Positions 1-12,970 of a stretch of DNA of 64,000 nt are shown piece after piece. The stretch comes from Lepisosteus oculatus (Eukaryota; Chordata; Actinopteri; Semionotiformes; Lepisosteidae), in assembly GCF_040954835.1 (NCBI RefSeq), contig NC_090703.1:15079444-15143443 (forward strand). The letters run 5' to 3'. The translations under genes were made by a program, and so were the position numbers. The notes beneath the pieces were generated by a model. That model was not told the origin of the DNA and searched no databases. It saw nothing but the letters and a program-made list of their open reading frames with translations. Numbering within the stretch: the stretch's first letter is position 1; every line of letters begins with the position of its first letter.

Positions 1-544
1 TTTTTCCTTCACTGTCCACTCCTCTTTATCACATTGGTGCAAAGTATGTTCATGAATTTAATATCCACCTTCATGTGCCATAGAAATTCATGTCTGTTTA
101 ATATGATGTAATACTTATTAGTATATCCATCCCTTCAGTTTTGAAGCTGCTTTATCCAGTACAGGGTTGCAAGGGAAGTCATAGCCTCTCATTACTGCAC
201 ATTCTAGATTTGTAATTTTTGTAGAAAAATTGTTTCCATACATAGATGTAGGGATATCCACTTCTGGGTGACTGGCTGTTGTCCTTATATGGCTCTGCTG
301 TTTTTTGCTTACATGTGGGCCTTGGGGGCTAGAGATGTATTTTTCTCCTCTGTGCCTGATGGTTACATTGTTACTCTGACGTATTAAACTACTTTACCTC
401 CACTTACACGAATGTGGTATTATTTTATTGTATAGTCCATGTAAATAGCTGTGAAAGTGCACTTTTGACCACTTGCTTTGGTCAAAATAAAATTGAGTTG
501 GTTTGCGATGCGTTCTAAATGCACCCACGTCCTGTGTTTTCCAG
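1..544 (+). other. rhov: rhov intron upstream of the last coding exon (partial)
   Basis: AT-rich non-coding sequence ending in a polypyrimidine-rich acceptor (tgtgttttccag) directly before the rhov exon. The earlier exons, with the P-loop and switch I, are not in the window. The only other recognisable item is a SINE tail fragment near 125-180. Confidence 0.8.
125..180 (-). repeat. tRNA-type SINE tail fragment
   Basis: The stretch resembles the tail shared by larger copies at 12.75 kb and 52.6 kb (ccatcc...ttatccagtacagggttgca). It is short and degraded, and lies inside the rhov intron. Confidence 0.4.
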
Positions 545-991
545 GAGGAGTTTGATCGACTTCGGACTCTCTGCTACACCGGTACAGACGTCTTCATTGT
601 GTGCTTCAGTGTGGTCAACCCTACGTCTTTCCAGAACATAAGCGAGAAATGGATCCCGGAAATCCGGGCCTGCAACCCCTCGTCACCCATCATCCTTGTG
701 GGAACCCAAGCTGACCTGAGGCATGACGTCAATGTGCTCATCAACCTGGATCAACGTAAAGTCAAACCGGTGCTTAAATCGTGCGCTAGAAATCTTGCGG
801 AGAAGATCCGGGCCCAGGACTATGTGGAATGCTCTGCCTTGACTCAGAAAAACCTGAAGGAAGTCTTTGACTCGGCCATCTTCGCAGCGATCAAATACAA
901 GGCCCGGCAGGAAAAGAAACTGAAAATGTCCACAGACCGCACAAAGACCTTTTCAAAATGTGGGTGGAAAAAGTTTTTCTGTTTTGTCTGA
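545..991 (+). CDS. rhov: Rho-related GTPase RhoV, last coding exon
   Basis: The exon encodes the C-terminal 148 residues of an atypical Rho GTPase of the Cdc42-like RhoU/RhoV branch. It starts in phase 0 at GAG after the ag acceptor at 543-544, just after the switch II glutamine position. Visible motifs are the TQAD guanine-specificity motif, the ECSAL motif followed by [10 protein letters not shown], and a basic tail ending WKKFFCFV. That tail lacks a CAAX box; RhoV and RhoU are known to be palmitoylated at this C-terminal cysteine motif and act at plasma membrane and endosomes through PAK-family kinases. The tail, and the LAEKIRAxDY segment, fit RhoV better than RhoU (which ends WKKYCCFV). 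RhoV is known in neural crest induction. The exons for residues before switch II lie left of the window. The Met codon at 503 lies in the intron and is not a start. Confidence 0.93.
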   Translation, partial: EEFDRLRTLCYTGTDVFIVCFSVVNPTSFQNISEKWIPEIRACNPSSPIILVGTQADLRHDVNVLINLDQRKVKPVLKSCARNLAEKIRAQDYVECSALTQKNLKEVFDSAIFAAIKYKARQEKKLKMSTDRTKTFSKCGWKKFFCFV

Positions 992-2490
992 CTTTAAAAG
1001 ACCAAACTGGCCTGAATTAACTTATTACTGACTTGCAACGTCACACTGGACCCACAGCTGTGCCATGGGTCTTACCTAAAGGCAAGAGTGATGGATTGTG
1101 GGACTTGGGAGCCTGTGGCTCACTTCAACAGATTGCTTGCTTAGGTGAATGAAAATGTTTACACAGCATATTTTCCAATGCAAAAAAAGAGCTAACGAGA
1201 CTGTTCTTTGATGTATCATTTTGCATTGGTTCCTGTTTGAGAAATGCACACCATGGATTTTAAAATGTAGCGAATCAAGGCTCTAGTTCAAAGGTCATGA
1301 TATTATTATATTATTTTATTAATGTAAAAAAGGCTACTGTAAAGCCTTAGGTGACAGAATGATCAAGATTCATCCAGACATTAAGTACTGAGGCCCCGTT
1401 TCCTTACACAGGTTGTCCTGGATATCTGTTGAGAGAATCTGTGGCTCTCCGAGGAGCTCTTTATGGAACCTAGCTAGGCTGGCTAGGGAAGAACTCTTCC
1501 GAATCTGATTGAGCACCCAAATACATCAAGCACCTACAATTGCAGCTAACAGCTCTAGTGTTAGATTTGGCACCTCCCTGAATGATTGCACTTTAAATTT
1601 TTAATTGGCTATACACCGGCTGTCCTTAAACTATTTAAAAAAAGAAAAAGACTAGAGCAAGCTTTTAAGGAGATTAATGGCCATAATTACATATGCAAAA
1701 CATAATTACTCTTCTACTGTATGGGAAATGTTTCCACAAATATACTGCTAATTTCCTGTAACTGTGATTTAAACTACAAATGCGTCTAAGGGTAATTTGG
1801 GGAATCTGTAAAAGATTATTGAGAATAATCTTGGAGATCTTCCGTGATTGTGTTATATTCTTCAGAAAAATATGGATCAGTGAAGAGAGAATGCAATCCA
1901 CAAGTCGCAAACAAACCTTTGACAAGACCCTTTTAAACTGATTGTTATTCATTGACTTATTGCTCCCAATTGTGATCAAAATCTTTTATTGTTAAAGGAT
2001 ACTTATTTGTATGTTTTTGGATTTTTCTGAAGTACCCAGTTTTAGCTATTGACCTAATAGTTCAATCCTGTTCGAACGGCACGTTTTATTGCTTCTTGTG
2101 GAAGCTTTTAATTAAAAACAAGCCTTATTCTGAAATGCAACACTATTTGGTTATATAAATAGTTTTGCTTTTTTATTTCTTTAAACAAGAAGGTAATAGG
2201 TCTTTTTTTCCTCTTCATTGTAAAAGAACAAATCTTGATTTGTGGACTGTAGGGACTTGTCTGCAAAGAGATTTTTACTTTGATATTTGATATCTGTAGA
2301 TAAGAGGAACAATACAATTCTATACTTTTAATGACATGTAATTTATCTACAAATGATAGTTTTATACAGCAAACTTTTCAGTTATAATTTTGCTCAATTC
2401 AGTCATTTTCAAATTTTTTACAAGTTTCATATTTAGAAGGTTCGTTTTTTATGAAGTGTTGGAAAATAAATTATTACATCTCCAGAAAAT
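992..2490 (+). other. rhov: rhov 3' UTR with candidate poly(A) signal
   Basis: AT-rich sequence follows the TGA stop at 989-991 with no further coding potential. AATAAA at 2465-2470 is followed about 25 bases later by a GT-rich stretch, a plausible cleavage site. The end of the UTR is inferred, not seen. Confidence 0.5.
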
Positions 2491-2919
2491 CTCACTGTGT
2501 TGCTTGCTATAATGTAAATGTAAAAAAAAAATCATCCAGTACATTTGGCAACTAAAGTTGTTTTCTTTTGCAACAAAGTTCTAAAATATTTGAGGAAAAA
2601 AAAACAATAGTACTTGTAATTTGTTACCAATGATAATAATCATTGTCAGACAAGATCAAGGAAATGTCATCTGACTAATTCAGATGTGAAATTTACAACT
2701 TTTCTGCCAAGAGCAATGTAAACATGGAGCCTGTATAACATTACATGCGTTTATAGAAGCTCGCATACATTCAGCAAAGAATGAAGGTCATGTAGTCTTA
2801 GAAAAAAGTAATCTAGAGTTAAGGGTAACACAAAGTGCACACTAGTAAAGAAGACTCCGTACACAGTACTGTATATAGAGAAATGTTTAAAGTAATATAT
2901 TCAGAGTGTTTAAGTATCC
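2491..2919. other. intergenic, nothing recognised
   Basis: AT-rich sequence with homopolymer runs; no repeat family or coding signal recognised. Confidence 0.5.
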
Positions 2920-3230
2920 ATCTGTCCATTTTCAACAAATTCAGAGTCTTGGAGAGATGGAGCTCATCTCGGCCAGCACTGGGTGCAAGTTGGGATACAC
3001 CCTGGACAGGCTGCTAGTCCATTGCAGGACACACACATAGTCACAGGCGTGCACAAATTCACAACGGGGCCAATTTTCCCAGGAGCCAAGTAACCTACCA
3101 GTGTGTCTTAGTAGGACATTGGGAGAAAACCAGAGTGACTGACGAAAACCCATGACGCCATAGGAAGACCCCACACAAACATCAATCAGATCGCACTCCT
3201 AGTCTGGCTTTGAACGCAGGGTGCCAGCAA
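2920..3230 (-). repeat. tRNA-derived SINE copy, degraded
   Basis: It shows the block order shared with the copies at 12.75, 52.6 and 58.8 kb: tail, a gccagcactgggtgcaag-like block, a taccctggacagg-like block, an agtccattgcagg block and a caggagccaagtaacctaccag block. The tRNA-like head would be at the high-coordinate end, so the element is on the minus strand. Confidence 0.6.
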
Positions 3231-3427
3231 TAATAATACTACTAATAATAGGAAACTTTATTTTTTTTTATAGTGCTGTGTAAATGTGGCTTCTTAAAGA
3301 CTTTTACAAAAGGTATGTAATAAAAAATCAGTAGATGTGGGGGAGGTGGAATTGAGTAGGAAAGCAAAGCAGCATACAAAATCAATTAAATAGAAACCCT
3401 TCTTAAATAGAACATTCTGCCTCAGTT

Positions 3428-3665
3428 TAGAATTATTTTTCAAATTTATTTCTTGACATTTTAACCACACAGATAACCTCTCCATATGCTTTAAACCTTT
3501 TAGAAATTATGCTAACCAGTGCACCACCATGCCACACATGCTTAAAAATAATGTACTGTATATGGGAATACATTTATAAGGTAATTTGAAAAGGTTTAAA
3601 GTATATGGAAACGTTATCTGTGTGGTTAAAATTCAAGAAATACCACATTAAAAAAAATAATTCTA
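3428..3665. repeat. large foldback (inverted repeat) element
   Basis: Left arm 3428-3501 and right arm 3589-3665 are reverse complements with only scattered mismatches, separated by about 87 bases. The core of the arms contains ttttaaccacacagataac on the left and gttatctgtgtggttaaaa on the right. The form is that of a MITE or foldback transposon; family not recognised. Confidence 0.8.
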
Positions 3666-3735
3666 TGTACTTGCAATCTTTCCTGATGTCTAAGAGCGGA
3701 CTTTTTTATGTAACGTGGATTTTTATGTAACATGG

Positions 3736-3764
3736 ATTATTGTGTATTCGAAATACACAATAAT
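3736..3764. repeat. perfect 13-bp palindrome
   Basis: attattgtgtatt and its exact reverse complement are separated by cga. Just upstream, 3703-3735 holds two near-identical tandem units of a tttttatgtaac(g/a)tggat motif. Confidence 0.75.
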
Positions 3765-3765
3765 T

Positions 3766-6700
3766 CAAGATGCTGTTATTTTGCCAGACTAAAAATTCCA
3801 GGAAAAGAGGTAACAACTACTTACCAAAGGTAGCATAAAGCTTATTGAAAATGAACACTACACAGAATTGAATATTAATTAGCACTCCACAATAAATATG
3901 TTAGTGATATAAAATATGAAAAATGCCCTTAAAGAGCTTCCTAAAGTTTTATTTAAAACCCCCTAGAAAAGAACCAAGAATGTCTTTGTGGCTAGTTTGT
4001 GGCACAAATGAAGGAGTCAGGAGAATAACAACAGGAGATTTTATTGGTGAAAGTACTAATCCAACCATTGAAACTTCCTGATGAAAAAGCCTCAAATTAA
4101 CAATTGTAGGGAACTCACAACTGGATACCAGTTGCAAGTGATGAAAGGAATTTAGGAGTGTTTCAGTGAAGTTGTTGTCTTTCTCTTCTTAAATGGGATA
4201 ATTGGATTTAAACACCCCCCACATTACCTCTTTTTAGAGAACCATTAAGGAATGAATGTAGCATTGGTCAGTACAACATCACCTCTTCTAAAAACTGCAG
4301 TCTGAAGTTTCTGCAGTGACTACAGAGTTTATAACTGGTTATAAACTGCAGCTGTTTTATAGCTGGAGTTCCCATGGGGGTATGTTTGCTCATTTATACA
4401 TGTAAAAAAAAAAAGGATGAAACAAATCCTTTTGAATAAGTTATCAAGGGAAGAACAAAATCAAATGTTTTTTTATTGCCTTATATATATATAATCTCAT
4501 ACACATATCCAACTGAAGGCAGCCCAAGTACTGCTCTCATAAGAGCTTCTTTAGATTCAAGGTATAGCAATTTATAGCTACATAATTATTCATTCTTAGT
4601 TAAGAGGGCTGAGATTAATTTTAGAATGGAAATGAAAAGATCACTCTTTCAGAGACTGAAAAAGATAATTGTCCTGGTGAGGTGTTGTAGTCATCCAAGA
4701 TGACTAATTAATGCTTTATTGGTCCTAGGCTTTCAATCAGAAACAGGAAAAGGGCTCTGTGACTGGTTTATATAGATGCAAATTTAACTACATTTTCAAC
4801 ATACAAATGATCTTACCTACTATGATCCTGTAGTGACACAGAGTTTGCATATGTAAACTCTCTCCTGCACAGACCTACGTGACCAGACCAGAAAACACAA
4901 GAACCTAACAAGCAAAGTATACAGGTTGTGTGAACCATAATTGAAGTTAACAATAGTATTTGTTTTTTCCTTTTTTTCCTGAACATCCATCCATCCATTT
5001 TCTAACCTCTTTATCCAATGCAAGGTCTCATGGGAGCCAGAACCTAAAAGAGCCAATACTATTTACTTTGCTTCTGTACTCCAATATATACCCAAGAGAA
5101 GAGATTCCATATGAATGTAAACTAAAGCAGGCTGAAATGAGTCTGAGTGATTACTAACTTCCTTTTAACAAACAGATTCATTGTTTTTTAAAACTGCATT
5201 TTGACACCTGAGTAATTTCCATATAATACAAGACCACCCATAGGGGAAGAAGTTGAAACACTCCAGATGGGCCTGGCATAAAAGGATAGTTCCTGGTTTT
5301 GATAAGATTCCAAGGCCTGTGATCCACAGCCACATCAGAAAGAGTTATAGGACCTTCCACCTGATAAGTATGAAACAAAGTAGGCATGAAAATGAATTAT
5401 TTTCCATCAAAAGAGGCAGAAAACTACAGACTCTCCTGAGAGGAGGACTCAGAGAAAAGAACTGACGTGCCTTTTGAGTTTCCGTGTTTTCCAAGGCTAA
5501 GGGCATGGCCGGTGTCTATGCCAGTGACATCACTTGCATTAATTTAGTAAACATGGTAATGAAGGCATCAAGCCTGTATTCTCACACCCTAACAAGTGGT
5601 GCCAGTTATACTGCACTATAAAACCAGAAAACCTTTTATTCAAACTGAACACATGTGAAGCAGAAGACAAAATAAATTAAGTGACCCTTTGTTTTTGTGA
5701 AACCAGGCATCTTTCTGTAGGCCAGTGCATGCAAAAGTGAGTGTAAAGCTAGAATCCCTAAACAAAAACAAAAGCAAAATCCTCATAAACGTATACCATT
5801 AGCATTCGGGACACAAGCCAGAATCATTGCCAGCACTGAACACTCACCTGTACATATTCTAGGCTGCATTGATAGTATGTTGACCTGGAAACAAGGCCAC
5901 TCCATTACAGAATATTGTAATTATAGGTTGAAGGAACATGTACTGAATAGAAGAGGGACAGTTTGGAAAAGGGACAAGAGAACAGGAAATGATTTCTTGT
6001 AAAAGTACTGCCACACATTGCAAGGAGTAATGTTAAGACATGGGCAGATACAATAGAACACACATTGAGCAATAAAGGCTATCAGTCAGGTTTAGTTTCC
6101 CATGAATGGCGAGGAGTTTCTCTAGCTCTGTGGTTTTGGGCTTGGTTAACAATCAATTGTCTTAAAAATCTCCCAAGAGGAAGACCATTATTTTCCCAGG
6201 GCTCATGAGAAATGAGTTTTCTCTCTTTCTTGGCAGCGCTCCAGTTTCTGATTTTCTGAGTTTCAGTGATGTCATTTCTTGGCCAACTATATGAGAACCA
6301 ACAGGTGTGTATTTTCCTCAGGGCATTTCTCTGTAAAGAAGCTTCTACCTGCACATGTAAATGAGCAAGAACAGTTATTGCTACAAGCAGTTTGGTCGTG
6401 GAAATGTTAATTTTGTATTTTGCCTAAAAAATCAAAATAAAAGATTGCAATTCTGTTCTCCAGTATTCCACCACTGGTTATTTTGAGACTTTACAAAGCA
6501 TTATTTATTACTGAAGTTCATTGCTTTTCATATAAGGTTGCTAAACAGATCTTCTGACTTCTTGTGGTTATTAAAAATACTGTACCATCAAAGTCTTTGA
6601 ACACTCACTGTTATGGCTAAATTCAAGTTCAGGCCTTCTTAGTCTGGCCAAAAAGCTCCCTGAGTGTTTAATCATTTCACCAAATTATCTGTCGTGCAAT

Positions 6701-9700
6701 GAGCCATGGGCACAAAGTGCCTTTCGAACACTACCATGAAAGCACAAGGCTAGAGTGAATTCCCAGCATAATATAAAGAAGGGGGATACTTTGGCAGGAA
6801 AATAAATTCCCAGGTACAGTATTAGCTAACCATTTTGTTCTTAGAAACTTGAATACTTATGATTGCACCCTACTTCTTTGAAAATCCTCAGCAGACCCTC
6901 ATACTGAATGTTTTATTTTATTATTTTTGTGGATTAATGGGTCAGTTTACCCCATTAAAGAGTAAATTTATATATGCTACTAATCAGGGATGTGGTTAAT
7001 TGATTGGAAATGCACACTCCAGAATAAACAATGGGAACAATATATAACATTATGTCAAGTACAGAAATGTCTTCAATCCAAGTGAAAGCCAGGTTTAAAA
7101 TAATGAAATACTGAGTTTAACATAAAGTTCCATATAAGAGGATGCCATTTGGCCAATAAAGGTCATTTGATTGCTGGCAGGCAATTCATCAAAACATTTT
7201 TCCTAAGTGTTTCATGACAGAAGCCAGAGAATCAGCTTCAAAGCCTAGCTGGGTAGCTTGTTCATCCTCACTCCTCTTCTCAATCTTAAAAGTAATAGAA
7301 AAGTACAGACAACTAGCAAAAACTACTGTGATTTGTAAGTCAACTAAAGTTGATGAAGGAGAAAAGAAACCCTAATATACTACAGTGTGACTGTAGATAA
7401 TAAAATACACTGTTGTCCAAATTCTTACAGGGATTCACATATTAAACTTTAGTTAAAATACATTTATATTGTAGAATGTGCAAAACAGACAATACATTTT
7501 CTAAAATCATGCATGAACAGTACTTGTCTCTCAGAACCGGTTTATACTCATGAAGTAAAGCTAACATTGTTCATATTTCTTGATTAAGAATTCACTGACT
7601 ACCACTTTGACAATTAATTGACAAAGTATTAAAAATCAGTTTATTTAGAATGCGTTGTATTATAATTAAGGTCATAAATGTTTAACTAGTTGCACTCTGC
7701 AGCTGCATCACAGCACTTAATTAGATCCACGGTCTCACACAATCAGCATATTGGGTGTTAAATGCACAGCTACTGTGGCTTTCTAAAGAAAGAATTAAGT
7801 GCATAAATAAGTACATATACAGCTTTTCCTCTTCAAGTGAATTAAATTATGGAGAAAATGGGTGCCACATTTAGCAGTTAGAAGAAAGTTCTTAATGGGA
7901 CCCATTTCTCATCTCCACAGTTCAAGAGGGAAACTGTAAACAGTACACAACCAGCTGGGATAACACCTTTAAAAGTGTCTGTATTAAAACATTCAAAGGG
8001 TCAGAGACTCATGTAGGTAGAGCCCAGTGAAAATTGCACAATCTGAGATCCCAGTGATAACAAACAGGAACCTATCTTGATATATGTTTTCTTTTTGTTT
8101 GGTTGCAATCGAAAAACAAAGCCACCCCAGAAGACATCCACAGGGAGATTCTTTACAGTGATTGGCTTGCTAAGGGCTCCTGTGCAGTGGCGTGCTTGTC
8201 TGGGAAAGACGTGGTTGCTTTGTTCTCACACTGTTGTGTGTGAGGTTGTGAAATGGGACAACCTCAACACAACACTGAGCTACAAGCAAAGACAAGGAGC
8301 GATAAGCCTCAGCTAGTTTACTGAGACCCCTCCCCACTGGGCGGAAGTGCAGTAGTGTAAGTGTACTGACCAATGAAAGACAGTGTTTACCCAAGCTACC
8401 CAGGGCTTGTCTCAGAGTTTAAAATACAAACACTGTCTTGTACTTCATCCTCCCTGAGAAAGTAAACCCATGATTAGATGACTTCCAAAAGGCCTGTTGC
8501 TACATGCTCCAAATGATTGGTTCAGTGACCAGAGTGTTACTCAGGGTTAGACAAACTTTAAATTTTAATTTATCAGCTCTCCTCAACTGACATCAGGTGG
8601 GTGTTTAATGCCAGACTGTTGTATGAAGCAACCAAAAGATAATTTAATTGCTTCTTTAATTACGTGTTAATTGCGGTTACCTGTGTGCACATAAACCATG
8701 TCGGCAGTAAGTGACACTTGCTATATATTAAAACAACTGCATTTAGCACATTTACTCAGTGGGCAGTTTAGAGACGATTATTGGAAATAAGTTGACATTT
8801 TCAAACAATGTGAAAAATATTCAACATAAAAATGCTGTGTACCAGATACCCTTCAAGTCATGTTGAATACAGAAATATGCAAAAGCGTAATGGATAACAG
8901 TATTAATTATGCTTTAATTAAGGCAATTTCATTATATCCAATGAATAATGAGAATTTCTTGCAATTAACCTGCAGTTTTCTGCAGGACTAAAATAAAAAT
9001 AAAGTTACTGGCTGTTCAATAATCTTATGCACCCATACTCTTGGGAGTGTTAAGTGGCAGAAGAAATGTTATCAGAAGAAGATCGTGATACGAATAACTA
9101 GAAAAGGTTATCGTTTAAGTACATTCCTTTATTCTGTCTGGTGACTGTTACTAACATACGTATATAGACCTCAAGCTAGCTCTTTCAGAGCTTGTGATGA
9201 CTAAACATTCTCATTAGTTTTCATTTATCAGACAAATCCATAGACTCCAGTGACTATTGACTTGAAGTGGGTGGTAGCAAACTCACAGGTTGCATAATGT
9301 CTTTATTGCAATTGAACTGCTGTTAAAACAGACAAAAGAAAAACATTACTCATACTTAAATATAATTTTACTATTTCATCCCATCAAAGGGACATACAGT
9401 GCTTTAACAGCTCATTATTTCTTGTTTCACTTTCATGCCTATGCACTATATGGAAAGACCATTTTTTTCTACTTTGTCCTATCATTGGGTAGTAAAACTC
9501 CTGACAATATCCAACAAAAATATATGTTTGGCATCCGTGGTAAACTCTTAAAATTATAACAGAACATAAGAACGATTGTTCTCCAAGGCCTGTATGAATT
9601 TAGGAAATTATTTTTTATATTTTTCTATTAAAAGAATTGGATGTTGGTTTTGTTGAACCATTTAAATTAGAACTTTGCATAGGATGACCATTTAGCAGGC

Positions 9701-11479
9701 AAATGTTAGTAGTATTTTATGCTGTGATGACATTACTTCTATTGGGGTTTCTTAAATAATGTGAACAAAAAATACAGAAGAACATTGGATCTTGAGAAAA
9801 AAGGAAAAAATACACTGATTCAAGCAGCAAAGGAAACCAAAATACATTCAGGCCATCTTATCTACGACTGCCTCTGGCACTGACTAGCAGCACACAGTGT
9901 GCGTCTGGCAGTGGGGGCTGGTGGGCTGAGAGAGGGTATTGTAAATCTGTGATCTTACACTGGGAAGTGTGAAAATTCAGTCAAACAGTTGAAGCTTGTC
10001 ACTGAGGACACACACACACCCCAGGGTGCATAAGACTACAGAAACAGTAGGTTTTTAAACCGTCACCCGCTGTTTTATTGGGGGGAGGATTTCCATATGA
10101 TAAAAAGATTCTTCAAGTGTACTTTTCAACCCCAGCAAAAGCTAAGGTAAATTGGATGTAGCAGTGTCCTCTTGAGATAGGAGACATTGAATACCCCCGA
10201 AACCACCTTCAACAAACAACTTCAATTCATCATATAAAATGCGCCATCTAAACAAATCATTATCCAAGCACGTTTAAAGACTTAAGATGCATTACCGCTG
10301 TGCATGAAACAGTAAAACCAACGGTTCAGTTAGATAAGAAAATATCAGATAGGCCTACGTCATTCAGGAAAAGGCAATGGAAAATGATCGTACTTTCCCT
10401 TTATTTTTTTACTCAAAAGCCTTTTTCCCAAACCATAACAATTCTTTAAAGTACACCAGAACTGATATTTCCTGGTGTGCGCTATTTTTAGATTTCGTTA
10501 TTACAATCTAAAGATAACAGTAGCATCATGCAAATTATTAGATAGCAAAAGAAAATGGTAAAGAAGAGGCTCTTGAGAATGAGGAAAACTATCACAAACT
10601 AAACTAAAAATGTATATTGGGTGAGACTGTGTGTATAAGGCTTTAAATATCACAAATTATATATATTGCAATTACTCATAGTGACATTGAGATTTTCAGA
10701 TCACATTCAGTACTTAGTGTTGTTCTTTATGCAGTATTCAGATTGGCATTGAGCCAGCAGTTTGTGAAATGCCAAATCTCAATTTAGACATAAAAAGTTC
10801 AGTCTTTTGAAACTACTGTGAGTAATCTCTCCTATGGTACTGACACAGTTTATGCCGGGCCTTTTTCTGCTTCTTACACAGAACCTTGATTACCACCAGA
10901 AGGTAATAAGAAAATAGCCTACATTAGAGAAAGGAAGAAGTCAGAGAATAAAAACCATAATGAAAGGCGTAAATTGGTCAGGTTCCAAAAAACCTATACA
11001 TCACTGATAGCTGAGTCCAAGCGTCTTGTTTCCAGAAGACTGGCTCCACAAGAAGTGCACGTTTATTTTCTTTATCAGAGAAACAGGTTGGACTGGTTCC
11101 TGAGTTTCTAGCAATGCCATGATGATTTTGAAAAGAAACCAGCTGATCACTTAGATTCAGTTCAACTGCATTATGGGATTTAACAGTCAATGCCTCTACA
11201 CTTCAAAGGGAGCATTTACAACTGTGAGTGAGTTGAAGCAGGGCTTTGTCTTCCAAATGAATACAATACGATTAACAAGGGTATCACCTCAGTGGTTATC
11301 AACCTTGTATTATATAAACACAGTGATCCTCTTTTGTATTAATGAGAACTTTGTTGGTTCCTGTGTGTACACATATGAGACCACAGACTTAAGATAAATG
11401 GGGGAGGTCACCCATTTGACAAGGACATATAGTGAAAAATTGTTTTTGCTCTGAGCACATGACTGGTTATACTGCTAAT
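3766..11479. other. gene-poor intergenic stretch
   Basis: I see no exon with a recognisable protein match on either strand, no RNA gene and no clear long repeat, apart from a short SINE tail at 4985-5045 and small simple repeats (TA at 4481-4492, CA near 10010-10018). Open frames here are short and have random-looking composition. Regulatory elements cannot be excluded by eye. Confidence 0.5.
4985..5045 (-). repeat. SINE tail fragment
   Basis: catccatccatccattttctaacc followed by a ttatccaatgcaaggtc-like block is the 3' tail of the same tRNA-derived SINE family found at 12.75 and 52.6 kb. The head is missing, so this is a truncated copy. Confidence 0.65.
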
Positions 11480-12560
11480 TCACTGTGTTTTCTGTCCAAG
11501 TCCATAATGTTGACATTGTCAGTGAATTTGAGAATTTTAAATACTCTTTCTGTTAGCTTGTCAGAGTAGGATTTTCAGGAATTGCACCCAGTCATTCTTC
11601 TTCGCACTGATAAAGAGCAACAAAGTCTTTTTTTGTAACATGGTGACCAAAATGATACATAATATTTTAAATGTCTTACTAGTGCATTATATAATTTCTG
11701 TATAACAGCCCCCCCCCATTTAAATTCTATACTTTCAACTATATACTATATGCTTACATTGTGTTTTCTCCAAAATATAAATGATGTGTCAACATTATTT
11801 TGCTTACATCTGACACATTACAATACATCAGGCTTGTCCTTTTTTCCAACATGTCCTTTTTTCCATTAGGATCTTTTCAAGCTCAGCATTTTCCATTATT
11901 ATCTATAGTTTAAGTTTTTGTTTCCTGTATGTAACTTTTCCATTTCTCCACATTATAAGTAATCAGTCAGATGTTTGCCAAGTCTGTGATCTTATTTTTT
12001 AATTACATTTGCAAGTTCTATAATCTAAACCTCCTACTTTATCATCTGCTAAATTGTCTAATTTACAAGCTATATAAAAGTCAATTATCCCAGAAGGCAG
12101 AATCTAGATTCAAAATATAAATTACAAAGAGTAGTGGTCCTAATAGAAATCTCTGATGAACTCCAGTAATTGCATCACTCCAATCTCTTTGATTTCCATC
12201 CATTAAACCAGTTCTTAATCCAATTACATAAATTTCCTAGAATGCATCCTGCCTGCAATTAGAGAATTAGTTTTTTTTAGGAACATTATCAAAAATGTAA
12301 TTATATCATACCATATGCACTGTTTGTAACCATTACTGCTGTTGCTTATTGAAATAACTTAGGTTAGTTAAGCAAGACCTAAATTTCCTGATTCCATTTT
12401 GACTGCTTGAATCCTATTGTCATACTGATGATGTAATTATTGACTCTATATTTTCATAAAAATACGATTTGTTATTCTTTAATTACTGGGTTTGGTTTTA
12501 TTACAATTTTATGGATGGGTACCACATTTGCCATATTCATTAACCATTATTTTTTTTTAG
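11480..12560. repeat. ancient retroelement-derived repeat (CR1/L3-like), tentative
   Basis: The text resembles a widespread old vertebrate repeat, with blocks like 'tggtcctaatagaaatctctgatgaactcc' and 'ccattaaaccagttcttaatcca' in the usual order. All frames are closed. Family assignment is from memory of the pattern, so it is tentative. Confidence 0.4.
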
Positions 12561-12749
12561 ATACAAAATCTAGTAATAAATCTCCTTGAGTTTGGCATTG
12601 ATTTATTCTGGACTTTCCTTGCTTTAACAATTAGTTAGTACAGCAGAGTACAGCAGCCTACATGTTCAAAACCCCATATTACTGTTCTATAAAAAACTCA
12701 GATTCAGCCCACACATAGTTCCTTAGTTCTAAATGTAATTGTATCAGAC

Positions 12750-12970
12750 ATCCATCCATTTTTTAACCACTTTATTCAATTTAGGGTAACAGGGGAGCCA
12801 GAGCCTTTCCTGGCAAGCGATGGACACAAAATGGTCTACACTTTGGATGGGATGCCAGTCCACTGCTGGGAAGACACAGACACACACACATTCACACCAC
12901 GACCAGTTATCCCAATTTAATTAGCAGGAGTGGGAGCAATGCTATCCCCTGCACCACTATGCCACTCATG
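12750..12970 (-). repeat. tRNA-derived SINE copy
   Basis: The tail (catccatccattttttaacc) is followed by gagccagagcctttcctggcaag, a gatgccagtccactgc block and an acacagacacac block. It ends in a truncated head near 12970. Same family and same strand as the copies at 2.9, 52.6 and 58.8 kb. Confidence 0.7.

Noticed and set aside
503-544. Upstream Met and 14 codons in frame with rhov
   Set aside because: They lie before a good acceptor (ttttccag) and do not match RhoV. The preceding bases are intronic.
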